Of a DNA stretch of 64,000 nt, positions 24,629 through 34,298 are shown piece by piece. The notes beneath the pieces were generated by a model, which saw nothing but the letters and a program-made list of their open reading frames with translations, searched no databases and had not been told where the DNA came from. This stretch comes from Shewanella xiamenensis (GTDB taxonomy: Bacteria; Pseudomonadota; Gammaproteobacteria; Enterobacterales; Shewanellaceae). The translations under genes were made by a program, and so were the position numbers. Position 1 is the stretch's first letter. The number at the start of each line of letters is the position of its first letter. Location: NCBI RefSeq assembly GCF_014647135.1, contig NZ_BMOP01000016.1, forward strand, positions 1-64,000, written 5' to 3'.

Positions 24629-27251
24629 ATCGCCAAAAGTTGTGAAGAAAAAGCTCTTTTCGCCGATTTGGCTGCTCCCGATTGTGGCGCTCGCGCTTGG
24701 CGCATGGCTGGGTATTAAGAGCATCAAAGAATCGGGCATTGAAATTCAAATCCACTTCCCCAGTGCCACTGGGATCGACGTTGGCAAAACCTTAGTCAAA
24801 TACCAAGGCTTAACCGTTGGTAAGGTAAAAGATATCGGTATTGATGATGATCTTAAAGGCGTTAACGTGAAGGTGATGATGGACTATCGCGCTAAGCCTT
24901 TCTTAAATAAAGAAACCCTCTTCTGGTTAGTTACCCCAAAGGCCAGCATCACAGGCGTTGAAGGTCTGGATGCGCTGTTTTCAGGCAACTATATTGCAAT
25001 CCAACCAGGCAAAGGCAATGCCGCCACCTTGTTTGAGGCAGAACGCCAACCGCCACCAATGCAAATTGGCTCCGAAGGGGTAATGATTGAACTGACGGCC
25101 GATAAACTCGGCTCATTAGATGTGGGCTCGCCAGTGTTCTTCCGTCAAATCCCTGTGGGCAGCGTGGTCAGCTATCGTTTAGATGGTAATGCCAGAGTCA
25201 TTATTAGTGCGTTTATCCAAGAGCAATATGCGCGTTTAGTGAAGAAAAACTCTCACTTTTGGAATGTGTCAGGCGTTAAAGTCGATGCTAGTTTAGCGGG
25301 CATTAAAGTCAACACTGAGAGCCTTGCTTCTATCCTTGCGGGTGGCGTGAGTTTCAGTTCCGATGAAAAAGCGCCTGCGGCACAAAATGGCGACAGTTTT
25401 GCTCTCTATGATTCCGAAACCAGCGCCCTTGGCGGGATTGAAGTCAGTCTGACCATGAGTGATGGCAATGCTATTGATAAAGGCACTCGCATTGTATATC
25501 GCGGCATCACCATTGGTGCAGTTCAAAGCAAGCAACTCACCGCTGCAGGTGTAACTGCGGTGGCAAAATTTGAGCCTGAATACGCCAACCTATTAACTCG
25601 GGACGGCCAGTTTTGGCTTGAAGGCGCCGATATTTCGCTCTCAGGGATCAAAAACCCCGAGCGTTTACTCACAGGAAGCGTGATTAACTTTTTACCCGGC
25701 ACCCATGCTAATTCGGCACTGCCAAGTAGTTTTGCCTTGCAATCCTCTGCTCCTGATGTGCTACAAGCGAAAAAACTTAAGGCAACAATAACCTCGCCCG
25801 AAAACATGGGCTTAACCGCTGGCGCCGAAGTGCGTTACAAGCAATTACCTATCGGTCAGGTGCTCGAGGTGAAATTAACCAAAGATCTGTCGGCCGTTGA
25901 ATATCTACTCGAGCTGCAACCTGAATTTGCCAGCTTAATCCGCAGTGATAGCTATTTTGTTCCCGAATCAGCGTTGAGCGTCGATGCGTCTCTTGATGGT
26001 GTATCGGTCAAAGCACGCGATCTAGCGACATTAACTAAAGGCGCGGTGAGTCTTATCCCTGGTACCAGTAATACCCCGCTGGCGGCAAATGCGCGTTTGC
26101 CACTATTTAGCTCAATGGATGAAGCTAAGCAATTCTTTGTCCGTCAACAGCGTTTATACTTTACTCTCATCAGTGCTGATGGCGCCGATGTTAGTCAAGG
26201 ATCTCCGATTTACTATAAAAAAATGCAAATTGGTAGCGTGGAGTCGGTCAACTGGCAGAGTAAAACCGAAGACTTTGCGATTAAGATCGCTATTGATAAG
26301 CAGTTCCAACCCTTAGTGCAAAAACCTAAAGTCTTTTGGCGTAACAGTGCCGTGGATGTCAGCGCCAGTCTTGCGGGTATTGATGTCGCCGTTGCTCCAC
26401 TACAAGGCGCGTTAAAGGGCAGTATCAGCTTAGGTTTATTGGACAGTTCAACGACTGAGCCTAATGCGGCACTTAAACTATACGAAAGTAAACAGCTCGC
26501 CTTAGCGCAGGCTCAAGCAATCAAACTCACCTTACCCGCCTCGGCAAAATTGGCTGCAAAAGCCGCCATTCGTTACCAAGGTCATCAGGTGGGTGAAGTG
26601 ACGCAAGTTAAGCTCAATACCGATTTAACCACCCTTACAGCCACCGCCTATCTCTATGGCGACTATGCCGAGCATTTCAGCCGCAGTGATACTGAGTACC
26701 ATATGGTCGAAGCGCAAATATCTTTAGCAGGCATTAAAGCGCCAGAAACCTTAATCACTGGGCCATATATTGGCGTGTTACCGGGTAAGAGCAAGCAAAA
26801 GGCGAGTCAATTCCAGGCCAAATTGGTTGAGAGCAGCTACGCCAACGTGGCCGAAGATGCGCTTAAGTTTACCTTAGAAGATAGCAACCTTGGCTCGATG
26901 AAAGTCGGCACGCCTATTTTCTTCCGCGGCATTAAAATCGGCCAAATCGATGGTTATAGCCTGTCGTCTCAAGGTAACAGTGTACTCATGCAAGCGCACA
27001 TTGAGCCCCAGTACAGTCACTTAGTAAATCAGAGCAGTCAGTTCTGGGACGCCTCAGGCATTAAAGTCGATGTAGGTATTTTCTCTGGTGCACAAATTGA
27101 AGCCGGTTCGCTCGAAACCCTATTAGCGGGCGGCATTAATGTTGCAACCAAAGAAACAACTCAAGAGAGTAACCGCCTCAGCGAAGGCGCAGTGATTAAA
27201 CTGCAGCATAAAGCCGAGCGTGAATGGCAAGAATGGGCTCCGGCGCAATAG
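24615..27251 (+). CDS. letB: LetB (YebT): seven-MCE-domain lipid transport protein
   Basis: LetB forms a long hollow tunnel spanning the periplasm that carries phospholipids between inner and outer membranes. The 878-residue product is almost exactly the length of the enteric protein (877). It has one N-terminal helix (SPIWLLPIVALALGAWLGI) and then repeated MCE domains of about 115-120 residues. Each starts near a G-x-x-V-x-Y-x-G or G-x-x-V-x-F-R-x-I box (VGKTLVKYQGLTVGKV, VGSPVFFRQIPVGSV, KGTRIVYRGITIGAV and further copies to VGTPIFFRGIKIGQI). It follows the two LetA halves with overlap and ends at a terminator. Confidence 0.95.
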   Translation: MTQIESPKVVKKKLFSPIWLLPIVALALGAWLGIKSIKESGIEIQIHFPSATGIDVGKTLVKYQGLTVGKVKDIGIDDDLKGVNVKVMMDYRAKPFLNKETLFWLVTPKASITGVEGLDALFSGNYIAIQPGKGNAATLFEAERQPPPMQIGSEGVMIELTADKLGSLDVGSPVFFRQIPVGSVVSYRLDGNARVIISAFIQEQYARLVKKNSHFWNVSGVKVDASLAGIKVNTESLASILAGGVSFSSDEKAPAAQNGDSFALYDSETSALGGIEVSLTMSDGNAIDKGTRIVYRGITIGAVQSKQLTAAGVTAVAKFEPEYANLLTRDGQFWLEGADISLSGIKNPERLLTGSVINFLPGTHANSALPSSFALQSSAPDVLQAKKLKATITSPENMGLTAGAEVRYKQLPIGQVLEVKLTKDLSAVEYLLELQPEFASLIRSDSYFVPESALSVDASLDGVSVKARDLATLTKGAVSLIPGTSNTPLAANARLPLFSSMDEAKQFFVRQQRLYFTLISADGADVSQGSPIYYKKMQIGSVESVNWQSKTEDFAIKIAIDKQFQPLVQKPKVFWRNSAVDVSASLAGIDVAVAPLQGALKGSISLGLLDSSTTEPNAALKLYESKQLALAQAQAIKLTLPASAKLAAKAAIRYQGHQVGEVTQVKLNTDLTTLTATAYLYGDYAEHFSRSDTEYHMVEAQISLAGIKAPETLITGPYIGVLPGKSKQKASQFQAKLVESSYANVAEDALKFTLEDSNLGSMKVGTPIFFRGIKIGQIDGYSLSSQGNSVLMQAHIEPQYSHLVNQSSQFWDASGIKVDVGIFSGAQIEAGSLETLLAGGINVATKETTQESNRLSEGAVIKLQHKAEREWQEWAPAQ

Positions 27252-27322
27252 CCTCCCATGCAATAAATAATCGCGCTATTGATGTAAGCTAAAACGCTAA
27301 AGTATTTAAACGCGACATTAAC

Positions 27323-27366
27323 ATCAGGTGCATTTGGTCAGTTCCAATGCGCCTGATTTTTTCATA
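27323..27366 (+). terminator. Intrinsic terminator after letB
   Basis: A stem pairing ATCAGGTGCATTTGG with CCAATGCGCCTGAT (one bulge, one wobble) is followed by TTTTTTC. It ends the letA-letB operon and lies just before the 3' end of the convergent SpmAB-like gene. Confidence 0.8.
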
Positions 27367-27375
27367 TAACGCTGC

Positions 27376-28602
27376 TTAGCCATAGAACCAATAACAGACC
27401 GCAATAGCTGCACTAATCCCTGCAAAATCCGCCGTTAGACCACAGGCGAGCGCATGGCGCCCATGACGAATACCCACTGAACCAAAGTAAACCGCCAGCA
27501 CATAGAAAGTCGTTTCAGTGCTGCCTTGGAAAATCGCCGCCAATCGACCAGCAAAGGAGTCCACTCCGTGGTGTGCCATGGTTTCGAGCATCATCGCTCG
27601 CGCGCCCGAACCACTAAAGGGTTTCATCAACGCCGTAGGCATAGCATCGACGAAGCGAGTATCAAACCCGAAAAGACTCACGCAACTCGCAATCAGTTGC
27701 AGCAGATAATCCAACGCGCCCGATGCCCTAAGTAAACCAATCGCCAGCAGCATGGCTAGAAGATACGGGATCAGTTGTATCGATTGGTTAAACCCCGCCT
27801 TAGCGCCTTCGATAAACTCATCATAAATCGCCACTTTTCGCACGCCTGCCACCAGCACAAAACTGAAAACTAACAGTAGTAATACCCCGTTGCCCAAGGC
27901 AGTCGACACAGTGCCAATCGCGTCAGCCGTTAAGGTCATCAAATAAAAACCACTGGCAACTAATGCCGACAGCAGCACTGCGCCATATCCGAGTACCACG
28001 GCATTGAGCAGTGAAAGCCGCTGCACAACAGCAACGATCAGAAGCCCTGCTAATGTCGAGGCAGAGGTTGCGAGGAGTATGGGTAAAAAAATGTCTGCCG
28101 GAGCCGCCGCGCCCTGCTGAGCACGGTATAAAAACACCGTGACAGGCACTAAGGTCACCGAGGAGGTATTGAGCACTAAAAATAGAATTTGTGCGTTGGT
28201 GGCAATGGTTTTGACCGGATTAAGACTCTGCAAATCCTGCATTGCCTTTAAACCTAATGGAGTAGCGGCATTATCCAATCCAAAAATGTTGGCCGTTAAG
28301 TTCATCGTCATACTGCCAAATGCGGGGTGTCCTTTAGGCACTTCGGGCATTAAGCGGCGCAGCAGTGGCTCAAATACAAAGGCAATCGCCCCAACAACAC
28401 CGGCTTTTTCACCAATTCGCATTAATCCCATCCACAGAGACAACACACCCACTAAGCCTAAGGCGATTTCAGCGGCGAGTTTAGCGCTGGCAAACAAGGC
28501 CTCAACCGCGTTGGCAAGCACATCGATATGCCCATTAAAAAGCTGTATTGCCATCGCCAACAGCGATGTGAGGAAAAACACTAACCACACCCGATTTAGC
28601 AC
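27376..28602 (-). CDS. Nucleoside-recognition (Gate) domain membrane protein, fused SpmA/SpmB type
   Basis: The 408-residue polytopic membrane protein has two Gate/nucleoside-recognition domains. The N-terminal half resembles SpmA (LWMGLMRIGEKAGVV, NLTANIFGLDNAATPLGLKA) and the C-terminal half resembles SpmB (EGAKAGFNQSIQLIPYLLAM, FSGSGARAMM, GSTETTFYVLAVYFGS). In spore formers the two are separate genes affecting spore-core dehydration. In non-sporulating gammaproteobacteria they occur fused, with unknown function, possibly small-molecule or ion transport. It stands alone between letB and rsmF, on the opposite strand. Confidence 0.85.
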   Translation of the reverse strand: MLNRVWLVFFLTSLLAMAIQLFNGHIDVLANAVEALFASAKLAAEIALGLVGVLSLWMGLMRIGEKAGVVGAIAFVFEPLLRRLMPEVPKGHPAFGSMTMNLTANIFGLDNAATPLGLKAMQDLQSLNPVKTIATNAQILFLVLNTSSVTLVPVTVFLYRAQQGAAAPADIFLPILLATSASTLAGLLIVAVVQRLSLLNAVVLGYGAVLLSALVASGFYLMTLTADAIGTVSTALGNGVLLLLVFSFVLVAGVRKVAIYDEFIEGAKAGFNQSIQLIPYLLAMLLAIGLLRASGALDYLLQLIASCVSLFGFDTRFVDAMPTALMKPFSGSGARAMMLETMAHHGVDSFAGRLAAIFQGSTETTFYVLAVYFGSVGIRHGRHALACGLTADFAGISAAIAVCYWFYG

Positions 28603-28756
28603 TCTGCCCCTTCCTTATTGTTATTCAAACTGTTTATTCGTGTCGCTTTGTTTATTTAACGCAAATCTGAACCAACGATAGTAGAGGGATAAAATCCCAG
28701 CCCCACTAAGGGATTATGATATACTTGCCGCAGTTGATACACAGCCAAATTCCGTT

Positions 28757-30205
28757 ATGGTTCAATTAAATCAAAATTTTATCAGTACAATTGCCCAAGA
28801 ATTGCCCGCCCATCTCTCAATGGATGACTTTATTGCGGCCTGTTCAAGACCACTACGTCGCTCAATTCGCGTCAACACCTTAAAGATCAGCAGCGAAGAT
28901 TTTAAGCGTTTGATGCAGCCGAAAGGTTGGACCTTCGAGCCTATTCCCTGGTGTGAGGATGGTTTCTGGATAAGCTATGATGAAGAAGACCAGCTCGGCA
29001 ACGCCCTGGAGCATATTCAGGGATTGTTCTATATCCAAGAAGCCAGCTCCATGCTGCCCCCTACAGCGTTATTTACCCCGAATGCAGATTGGCAATGTGT
29101 CTTAGATTTAGCCTCGGCGCCTGGATCTAAAACCACCCAAATGGCAGCGTTAATGAATAATCAAGGCTTATTGGTTGCCAATGAATATTCCGCTAGCCGC
29201 GTCAAAGTACTCCATGCCAATGTGCTGCGCATGGGCGTGAGTCACTGCGCTCTAACCCACTTCGATGGCCGAGTATTTGGTGAGTATCTGTATGAAAGTT
29301 TTGATGCGGTATTAATTGATGCGCCTTGTGGCGGTGAAGGCACGGTCCGTAAAGATGCGGACGCGTTAAAATCTTGGTCGCTCGATGAGGTTCTTGCGAT
29401 TAGCGAAACCCAAAAAGCCTTAATCGAATCCGCATTTTTGGCCTTAAAACCGGGTGGCAGTTTGGTTTATTCAACCTGCACCCTTAATCGGCACGAAAAC
29501 CAAGGTGTATGTGAATATTTGCAGCAAACCTATGGCGATGCAGTGCTATTTGAATCCTTAAGCCAATTGTTTGATGGCGCCGAAAAAGCCACTACGCCAG
29601 AAGGCTTTTTGCACGTCTGGCCGCAAATTTACGACAGCGAAGGCTTTTTTGTCGCTAAGTTGACTAAAACCCGTTCGGTACCACGCCTACAGCCTGAGCC
29701 GAAATTGCAAAAGAATTTCCCCTTTACGGAGGCGAGTGCCAAACAAGCCAAAGCCATTCAAGCCTATTTTACCGATGATCTGGGTATCGAACTGCCCGAT
29801 GATCTCATTATGGTGCGCGACGATGAGTTTTGGCTATTTCCCCATGAATTTAAAGACTTTATTGGTAAAATGCGCTTTCAGCGGATTGGGGTTAAGCTTG
29901 CCGATCACAGTAAACATGGCTTTAAAGTGCGCCATGAGGCGATTATTGCTCTAGCGGGTAAAGCGCTTAAAGCGGGGGCAAAAAATGGCGCGAAAGTCGT
30001 CGAAGTGAGCGATGAGCAGGCAAAAGAGTATTTGATGGGACGAGATATTCCCCTCGATACGGCTGGCAAAGCTCAGGGTGAAGTGATTGTCTGTTATGGC
30101 GGCGCGCCCTTAGGCATGGCTAAACACTTAGGCAATAAATTAAAAAACAACCTGCCCAGAGACTTAGTGAAAGATAAAGTGTTATTGCTACCACCGCAGA
30201 CATAA
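28757..30205 (+). CDS. rsmF: 16S rRNA (cytosine-1407-C5) methyltransferase
   Basis: RsmF (YebU) methylates C1407 of 16S rRNA in the 30S subunit using S-adenosylmethionine. The 482-residue product has an N-terminal RsmF-type region (RRSIRVNTLKI) and the methyltransferase core: motif I LDLASAPGSKTTQMA, motif IV DAPCGGEGTVRKD with one conserved cysteine, and motif VI YSTCTLNRHENQGV with the second. C-terminal PUA-like RNA-binding domains follow. Both cysteines of the RNA m5C mechanism are present. Synteny with letA-letB agrees with the enteric yebS-yebT-yebU order. Confidence 0.96.
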   Translation: MVQLNQNFISTIAQELPAHLSMDDFIAACSRPLRRSIRVNTLKISSEDFKRLMQPKGWTFEPIPWCEDGFWISYDEEDQLGNALEHIQGLFYIQEASSMLPPTALFTPNADWQCVLDLASAPGSKTTQMAALMNNQGLLVANEYSASRVKVLHANVLRMGVSHCALTHFDGRVFGEYLYESFDAVLIDAPCGGEGTVRKDADALKSWSLDEVLAISETQKALIESAFLALKPGGSLVYSTCTLNRHENQGVCEYLQQTYGDAVLFESLSQLFDGAEKATTPEGFLHVWPQIYDSEGFFVAKLTKTRSVPRLQPEPKLQKNFPFTEASAKQAKAIQAYFTDDLGIELPDDLIMVRDDEFWLFPHEFKDFIGKMRFQRIGVKLADHSKHGFKVRHEAIIALAGKALKAGAKNGAKVVEVSDEQAKEYLMGRDIPLDTAGKAQGEVIVCYGGAPLGMAKHLGNKLKNNLPRDLVKDKVLLLPPQT

Positions 30206-30289
30206 TGGTTATAAATAGGTGATTTTTTAGCGAGAAATAACCTAAAAAACGGGGCAGAGAAAGTGTTACTCATACTAAACTCAACTACA

Positions 30290-30399
30290 CTGAGTCTATT
30301 GTAAAGTGCTCTCTATGGCACTTTCGTCTGTAGCGCACGGCTCTTCAACGAGCCATTCCCCTAGGCCCAAACAGCTAGAATCGTTTTGGGCCTTTTTTT
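30290..30399 (+). ncRNA. Candidate small RNA or structured rsmF 3' UTR
   Basis: In the convergent gap between rsmF and tatD three hairpins follow one another on the plus strand. They are AAAGTGC/GCACTTT (30303-30324), GGCTC/GAGCC (30339-30354) and a strong intrinsic terminator (30363-30399). This chain of stem-loops ending in a poly-T terminator is the layout of many Hfq- or ProQ-bound small RNAs. No strong promoter is obvious, so it could be a 3'-UTR-derived RNA cut from the rsmF message. The 5' end given is approximate. Confidence 0.35.
30363..30399 (+). terminator. Strong intrinsic terminator downstream of rsmF
   Basis: AGGCCCAAACAG pairs with CGTTTTGGGCCT and is followed by seven T. It lies about 160 bases past the rsmF stop, an unusually long distance that leaves room for a small RNA. 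Confidence 0.88.
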
Positions 30400-30461
30400 A
30401 TGGGCTTGCGTTTTAACGAATATGAGCAAAATTGTGCTCACAAGAGAGGGGCAAACCGAAA

Positions 30462-31250
30462 TCAACGCCCAATCAAGCGCGCCGCATCCTTAAATAAGCT
30501 AAAGAAGTTATCACTGGTGTACTGCGCAAGATCTTCGTAACGCTCTCCGCGCAGCTCTGCCACAAACTCGGCCACATCACGCACATAGGCGGGTTGATTT
30601 TCCTGTCCACGGTGTGGAATAGGCGCAAGATAAGGCGAATCGGTTTCGACCAATAAACGCTCTTTCGGCACTTTGCGGATCACCGTTCTTAACTCACCAG
30701 CATTTTTAAAGGTTACAATGCCTGAAACGGAAATATAAAAACCTAAGTCAATCGCCGCCTTGGCCATTTCCCAGTTTTCGGTAAAGCAATGCAACACGCC
30801 ACCGACTTTGTCCGCCTGCCCCGCTTTAAGCATGTTGATGGTGTCTTCACGGGCATCACGGGTATGTACAATCAGCGGCTTATCCACTTCAACCGCCAAG
30901 GCAATTTGTTGCTCAAAACATTGCTGTTGCAGGGCTTTAGTTTCATCGGCATAAAAATAATCTAACCCAGTTTCACCAATGGCCACCACTTTGGGGTCCA
31001 TTGCAAAACGGCGAATTTGCTCCACATCGAGGCCGTCTTTCACATCCAGCGGATGCACGCCCGAAGATAAAAACACCTGCTCGAAACCCGCAACCTTGTC
31101 GCGCATCGACTCAAATCCCTGCTGGCGCACATTGACACAGAGCATATAGTCGACACCGCGCGCCTTAGCGTTGGCGAGGATGAGTTCTAGGGAGGGTTGA
31201 TCGGGCGCCGCTTTCAGGCGATCGAGATGGCAATGTGAATCGATAAGCAC
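30462..31250 (-). CDS. TatD/YcfH family metal-dependent hydrolase
   Basis: This 262-residue TIM-barrel hydrolase belongs to the TatD family, metal-dependent phosphoesterases or DNases of the cytoplasm. Metal ligands are visible: DSHCHLD at the N terminus, GETGLDYFYA with its glutamate, IVHTRDA, GVLHCFTE and VETDSPYLAP. The best match is the YcfH branch, which sits at the end of the tmk-holB operon as here. A TTG-started frame reaches 31286, but the GTG at 31250 (VLIDSHCHLD) fits the family start and length; neither has a strong ribosome site. The exact substrate is unsettled for this branch. Confidence 0.9.
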   Translation of the reverse strand: MLIDSHCHLDRLKAAPDQPSLELILANAKARGVDYMLCVNVRQQGFESMRDKVAGFEQVFLSSGVHPLDVKDGLDVEQIRRFAMDPKVVAIGETGLDYFYADETKALQQQCFEQQIALAVEVDKPLIVHTRDAREDTINMLKAGQADKVGGVLHCFTENWEMAKAAIDLGFYISVSGIVTFKNAGELRTVIRKVPKERLLVETDSPYLAPIPHRGQENQPAYVRDVAEFVAELRGERYEDLAQYTSDNFFSLFKDAARLIGR

Positions 31251-31378
31251 AACAATGTCCAAGCAGAGAAACAAAAAGGAGCACAAGGATACTCAGCGAT
31301 GGGATCGAGGTCAAATTTCGCTAAGGCTTCACTCAGCACTTAATACTCAGTGTCGACCCTAGCTGACCACTCTATGCA

Positions 31379-31705
31379 TTACATCGTGCAGGTTAAGTCA
31401 CCAGAGGCGAGTTCACGGGATAACAATTTTTCAATATGGTGTTTATGGCTGTCGGGCTCTGAGACTATCTTGATACCAATCCCAGCAGGACGTCCACCCG
31501 ATGCTCCCAAAGGATTGATCCACACAACGACGCCACGAAATTCGTTTGAGGTGGTCGCGCCGGGTAAACGATAGGCGATGGTTAAGGTCTCACCGAGGTA
31601 ATGGGTTTCCCCGGTGGCGACAAACAGCCCTGCCGGTTTGATAAACGGCATATAGGCGCGGTAAAGCTGATGTAAGGTATCAAAATTGACGACAAGATCG
31701 ACCAT
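31379..31705 (-). CDS. PilZ-domain protein lacking the usual c-di-GMP residues
   Basis: This 108-residue PilZ-type protein lies between holB and tatD, the position of the original pilZ gene of Pseudomonas. It shows LYRAYMPFIKPAGLFVATGE and FRGVVVWINPLGASGGRPAG, typical of that subfamily. The RxxxR motif before the domain and the D/NxSxxG motif are absent, so it probably does not bind cyclic di-GMP. It more likely acts through protein contacts in type IV pilus assembly, as reported for Pseudomonas PilZ. It is 6 bases from holB. Confidence 0.88.
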   Translation of the reverse strand: MVDLVVNFDTLHQLYRAYMPFIKPAGLFVATGETHYLGETLTIAYRLPGATTSNEFRGVVVWINPLGASGGRPAGIGIKIVSEPDSHKHHIEKLLSRELASGDLTCTM

Positions 31706-31711
31706 GGCATG

Positions 31712-32668
31712 TTACTTATTTGTTATTTCTTTATATTCTAAGACATAACTTTGACACAAGCCTAAATAATTGACACTCGGCATTGCACTTAAGCTATGAC
31801 ACATTCCCATGATTTTCGCCGCCAAGTTCCCTATTTGCGCTTGCACAAACGCATCTTGGTCGCCGTACTTCAATAAAACTTGTCTCAGGAGTAAGTATAA
31901 AACCTTAAGAGCATCAATGATTTGTTGTTCACTTATCGTTAACAAACTAGCACACAGATGGCCCGACGACAAACTTTGCGCCCAATCTTTGCGAAACCCT
32001 AACAAGGCTTGATAACGACTGGGTTGCGTACCGTCAGATTGCAAACTTTCGGCCAACTTTAATGGGCCACCGACCACACTCAAGCACCAAGTCACATCCT
32101 CTTGGATCTGGCATTGCTGAATTAACCAGTTTTTGATCAACATTTTAGACGGCGTCACAAAGGGAAGCCGCTGACAACGACTACTGATCGTGGCCATTAA
32201 ACGTGCGGGTGTGTCGGAATGTAATAGTAGTAAGGTGTCTTTACCCGGCTCTTCGAGCGTCTTGAGTAGCGCATTGGCAGAGGCTGAGTTTAAACGCTCG
32301 CTATGGTGGATAATGGCTACACGGCGGCCACTTTGCTGGGCAGTCGCACTTAAGCGGCTACAAAGCTCACGAATTTGATCGACTTTGATTTGATGGCCAT
32401 CGGCCTCGATTTGATAAAAATCAGGATGATTACCCGCATCAAATAACTGGCAGGACTTACAAAAACCGCACCCGCCCGCGGGAGTGGGTTGTGAACACAT
32501 GGCGGCGCGCGCCATAAATACACTCAAAAGTTCACCGCCATAGGCAGAATCGATACCCACGAGTTGCGCGTGGGGGACTTTTTGAGTTTGCAACTGGGTT
32601 AAAAACGCCTGCCTTGGCGCATCGAGCCAAGGCAGGGTTAATACATCAAATCCGCTTTGCGTTACCAT
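31712..32668 (-). CDS. holB: DNA polymerase III subunit delta'
   Basis: HolB is the delta' subunit of the clamp loader that places the beta clamp on DNA. The 318-residue product is an AAA+-like protein with a cysteine-rich zinc module ([16 protein letters not shown], about 59-74). It also has the helper motif [15 protein letters not shown] and the SRC motif (TISSRCQRL). As is usual for delta' it lacks a functional Walker A. It overlaps tmk by 7 bases, indicating coupled translation. Confidence 0.95.
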   Translation of the reverse strand: MVTQSGFDVLTLPWLDAPRQAFLTQLQTQKVPHAQLVGIDSAYGGELLSVFMARAAMCSQPTPAGGCGFCKSCQLFDAGNHPDFYQIEADGHQIKVDQIRELCSRLSATAQQSGRRVAIIHHSERLNSASANALLKTLEEPGKDTLLLLHSDTPARLMATISSRCQRLPFVTPSKMLIKNWLIQQCQIQEDVTWCLSVVGGPLKLAESLQSDGTQPSRYQALLGFRKDWAQSLSSGHLCASLLTISEQQIIDALKVLYLLLRQVLLKYGDQDAFVQAQIGNLAAKIMGMCHSLSAMPSVNYLGLCQSYVLEYKEITNK

Positions 32669-33291
32669 GCCATCGCCTGTAACACGGCCAGAATATCTTT
32701 ATGGACTTCGGCCATGGTTTGGCTGGCGTCGATAACGACAATCCGCTCATCTTCGCTGGCAAGCTTGAGGTAAGTTGCGCGCGCCCGTTCAAAAAAGTCG
32801 ATGGCTTGCTGCTCAATTCTATCAAGTTCGCCCCGCTTTGCTGCACGTTGCAGTCCAAGCTTAGGGTCAAGGTCAAGATAGAGGGTTAAATCGGGTTTAA
32901 ACCCTTTGAGCGTTGCGTTACTTACGGCTTCGACTAAAGGCATTAAGCCACGTCCGCCGCCTTGGTACGCTAAAGATGACAGATTGTGTCTATCCCCCAA
33001 CACCCACTTGCCTTGTGCCAATGCAGGTTTGATGACATTGGCGACGAGCTGGGCTCTGGCGGCATAGATCAATAAACATTCAGACTCATCACATAAAGGA
33101 TCGTTTGGGTCGGCAATTTTCACTAAATCACGAATGCGCTCGGCCAGCGGCGTGCCGCCTGGCTCGCGGGTGCAAACAGGCGCAAGCCCGGTGTGCTTTT
33201 CAATAAAATCGCGAATAAGGGCAATCGCACTCGATTTACCGGCGCCTTCCAGTCCTTCAACAACGATGAATTTGGCGGATGCTTGGGTCAT
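32662..33291 (-). CDS. tmk: Thymidylate kinase
   Basis: Tmk phosphorylates dTMP to dTDP with ATP for DNA precursor supply. The 209-residue product has the P-loop [13 protein letters not shown] at the N terminus, the [15 protein letters not shown] substrate segment with the DRX-type [18 protein letters not shown] motif, and a LID region rich in charged residues ([19 protein letters not shown]). It overlaps mltG by 4 bases and holB by 7, inside a tightly packed operon. Confidence 0.97.
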   Translation of the reverse strand: MTQASAKFIVVEGLEGAGKSSAIALIRDFIEKHTGLAPVCTREPGGTPLAERIRDLVKIADPNDPLCDESECLLIYAARAQLVANVIKPALAQGKWVLGDRHNLSSLAYQGGGRGLMPLVEAVSNATLKGFKPDLTLYLDLDPKLGLQRAAKRGELDRIEQQAIDFFERARATYLKLASEDERIVVIDASQTMAEVHKDILAVLQAMAW

Positions 33292-34298
33292 TTTTTCTTT
33301 CTCTGATAAATATCGACGGCGCGGTTATGTTCTTCCAAAGTGGTCGAAAATACATGGGTACCATCGTTACGCGACACAAAATACAAATAACTGACCTTGG
33401 CGGGTTTCGACACTGCCTGTAATGAGGCCTTGCTCGGTGCCGCAATCGGTGTTGGCGGTAAGCCGAAAATCCGATAGGTATTAAACGGTGTCTCTTCGAG
33501 TAAATCTTTACGGGTGATATTGCCTTTAAATCTGTCTCCCATGCCATAAATCACCGTGGGGTCGGTTTGCAGCTTCATGCCTAGATTCAGTCGATTAATA
33601 AAGACGCCGGCGATTTGATCACGCTCAAAGGCTTGACCAGTTTCTTTTTCGACAATCGATGCCAAGATCAGCATTTGGTAAGGTGATTTAAGCGGTAAAT
33701 CGGGCACACGCTCTGCCCACGCTTTGGCGAGTTCTTGCTCCATCATTTTATAACTTTGGGTCAGCAGTACCTTGGCATCACTGTCAGCGGTGTAATGGTA
33801 AGTATCGGGGAAGAATTTACCTTCGGGCAATGCCGAATCGTCCCCCTGCTCCATTAATACCGCACTAAAAACCTCTGGGGTCAGTTGTAAATGAGGCGCA
33901 CTTGCCAGTTGTTGTTCCCACTCGGCAATGGTTTTGCCTTCGACTAAGGTCAGGCTAAAAGTTTTCACCTTGCCATTGACTAAATCGTTAAGTAAGTCGG
34001 CAAGCGTCTGCGAGGGTGACATTTCGTACAGACCAGTGCGGATCTTCGCCAGCTCTGGGCGCAATCTCAGTAACCATTTGAGTTTCCATTTGTCTTGGAT
34101 AACGCCATCGGTTTCTAACTGCAGCGCCAACTGGTGCACACTCGTACCACGGGCAATGGTTAATTCTTTGGCTTCGGTTAACGCTAATGGCGTTTGGCTG
34201 TAATCAATAATCGTACGGTAACCCCAATAACCCGCCAAGCAAGCTAAGGTCAGCAAGGCCAATAAGGTAGAGCTTGCGATCAGAATGAGTTTTTTCAT
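33288..34298 (-). CDS. mltG: Endolytic murein transglycosylase MltG
   Basis: MltG (YceG) cleaves growing glycan strands at the inner membrane and is thought to end peptidoglycan chain synthesis. The 336-residue product has one N-terminal membrane helix (about 5-27), a LysM-like subdomain ([19 protein letters not shown]) and the YceG catalytic domain. The catalytic glutamate lies in the [10 protein letters not shown] motif (around 215-225), followed by [20 protein letters not shown] and [11 protein letters not shown]. Overlaps of 4 bases with pabC upstream and tmk downstream show translational coupling. Confidence 0.96.
   Translation of the reverse strand: MKKLILIASSTLLALLTLACLAGYWGYRTIIDYSQTPLALTEAKELTIARGTSVHQLALQLETDGVIQDKWKLKWLLRLRPELAKIRTGLYEMSPSQTLADLLNDLVNGKVKTFSLTLVEGKTIAEWEQQLASAPHLQLTPEVFSAVLMEQGDDSALPEGKFFPDTYHYTADSDAKVLLTQSYKMMEQELAKAWAERVPDLPLKSPYQMLILASIVEKETGQAFERDQIAGVFINRLNLGMKLQTDPTVIYGMGDRFKGNITRKDLLEETPFNTYRIFGLPPTPIAAPSKASLQAVSKPAKVSYLYFVSRNDGTHVFSTTLEEHNRAVDIYQRKKK

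Noticed and set aside
24615..27251. Repeated sequence units within letB
   Set aside because: They are the seven MCE domains of the LetB family, diverged at the DNA level, not a tandem DNA repeat or assembly artefact.
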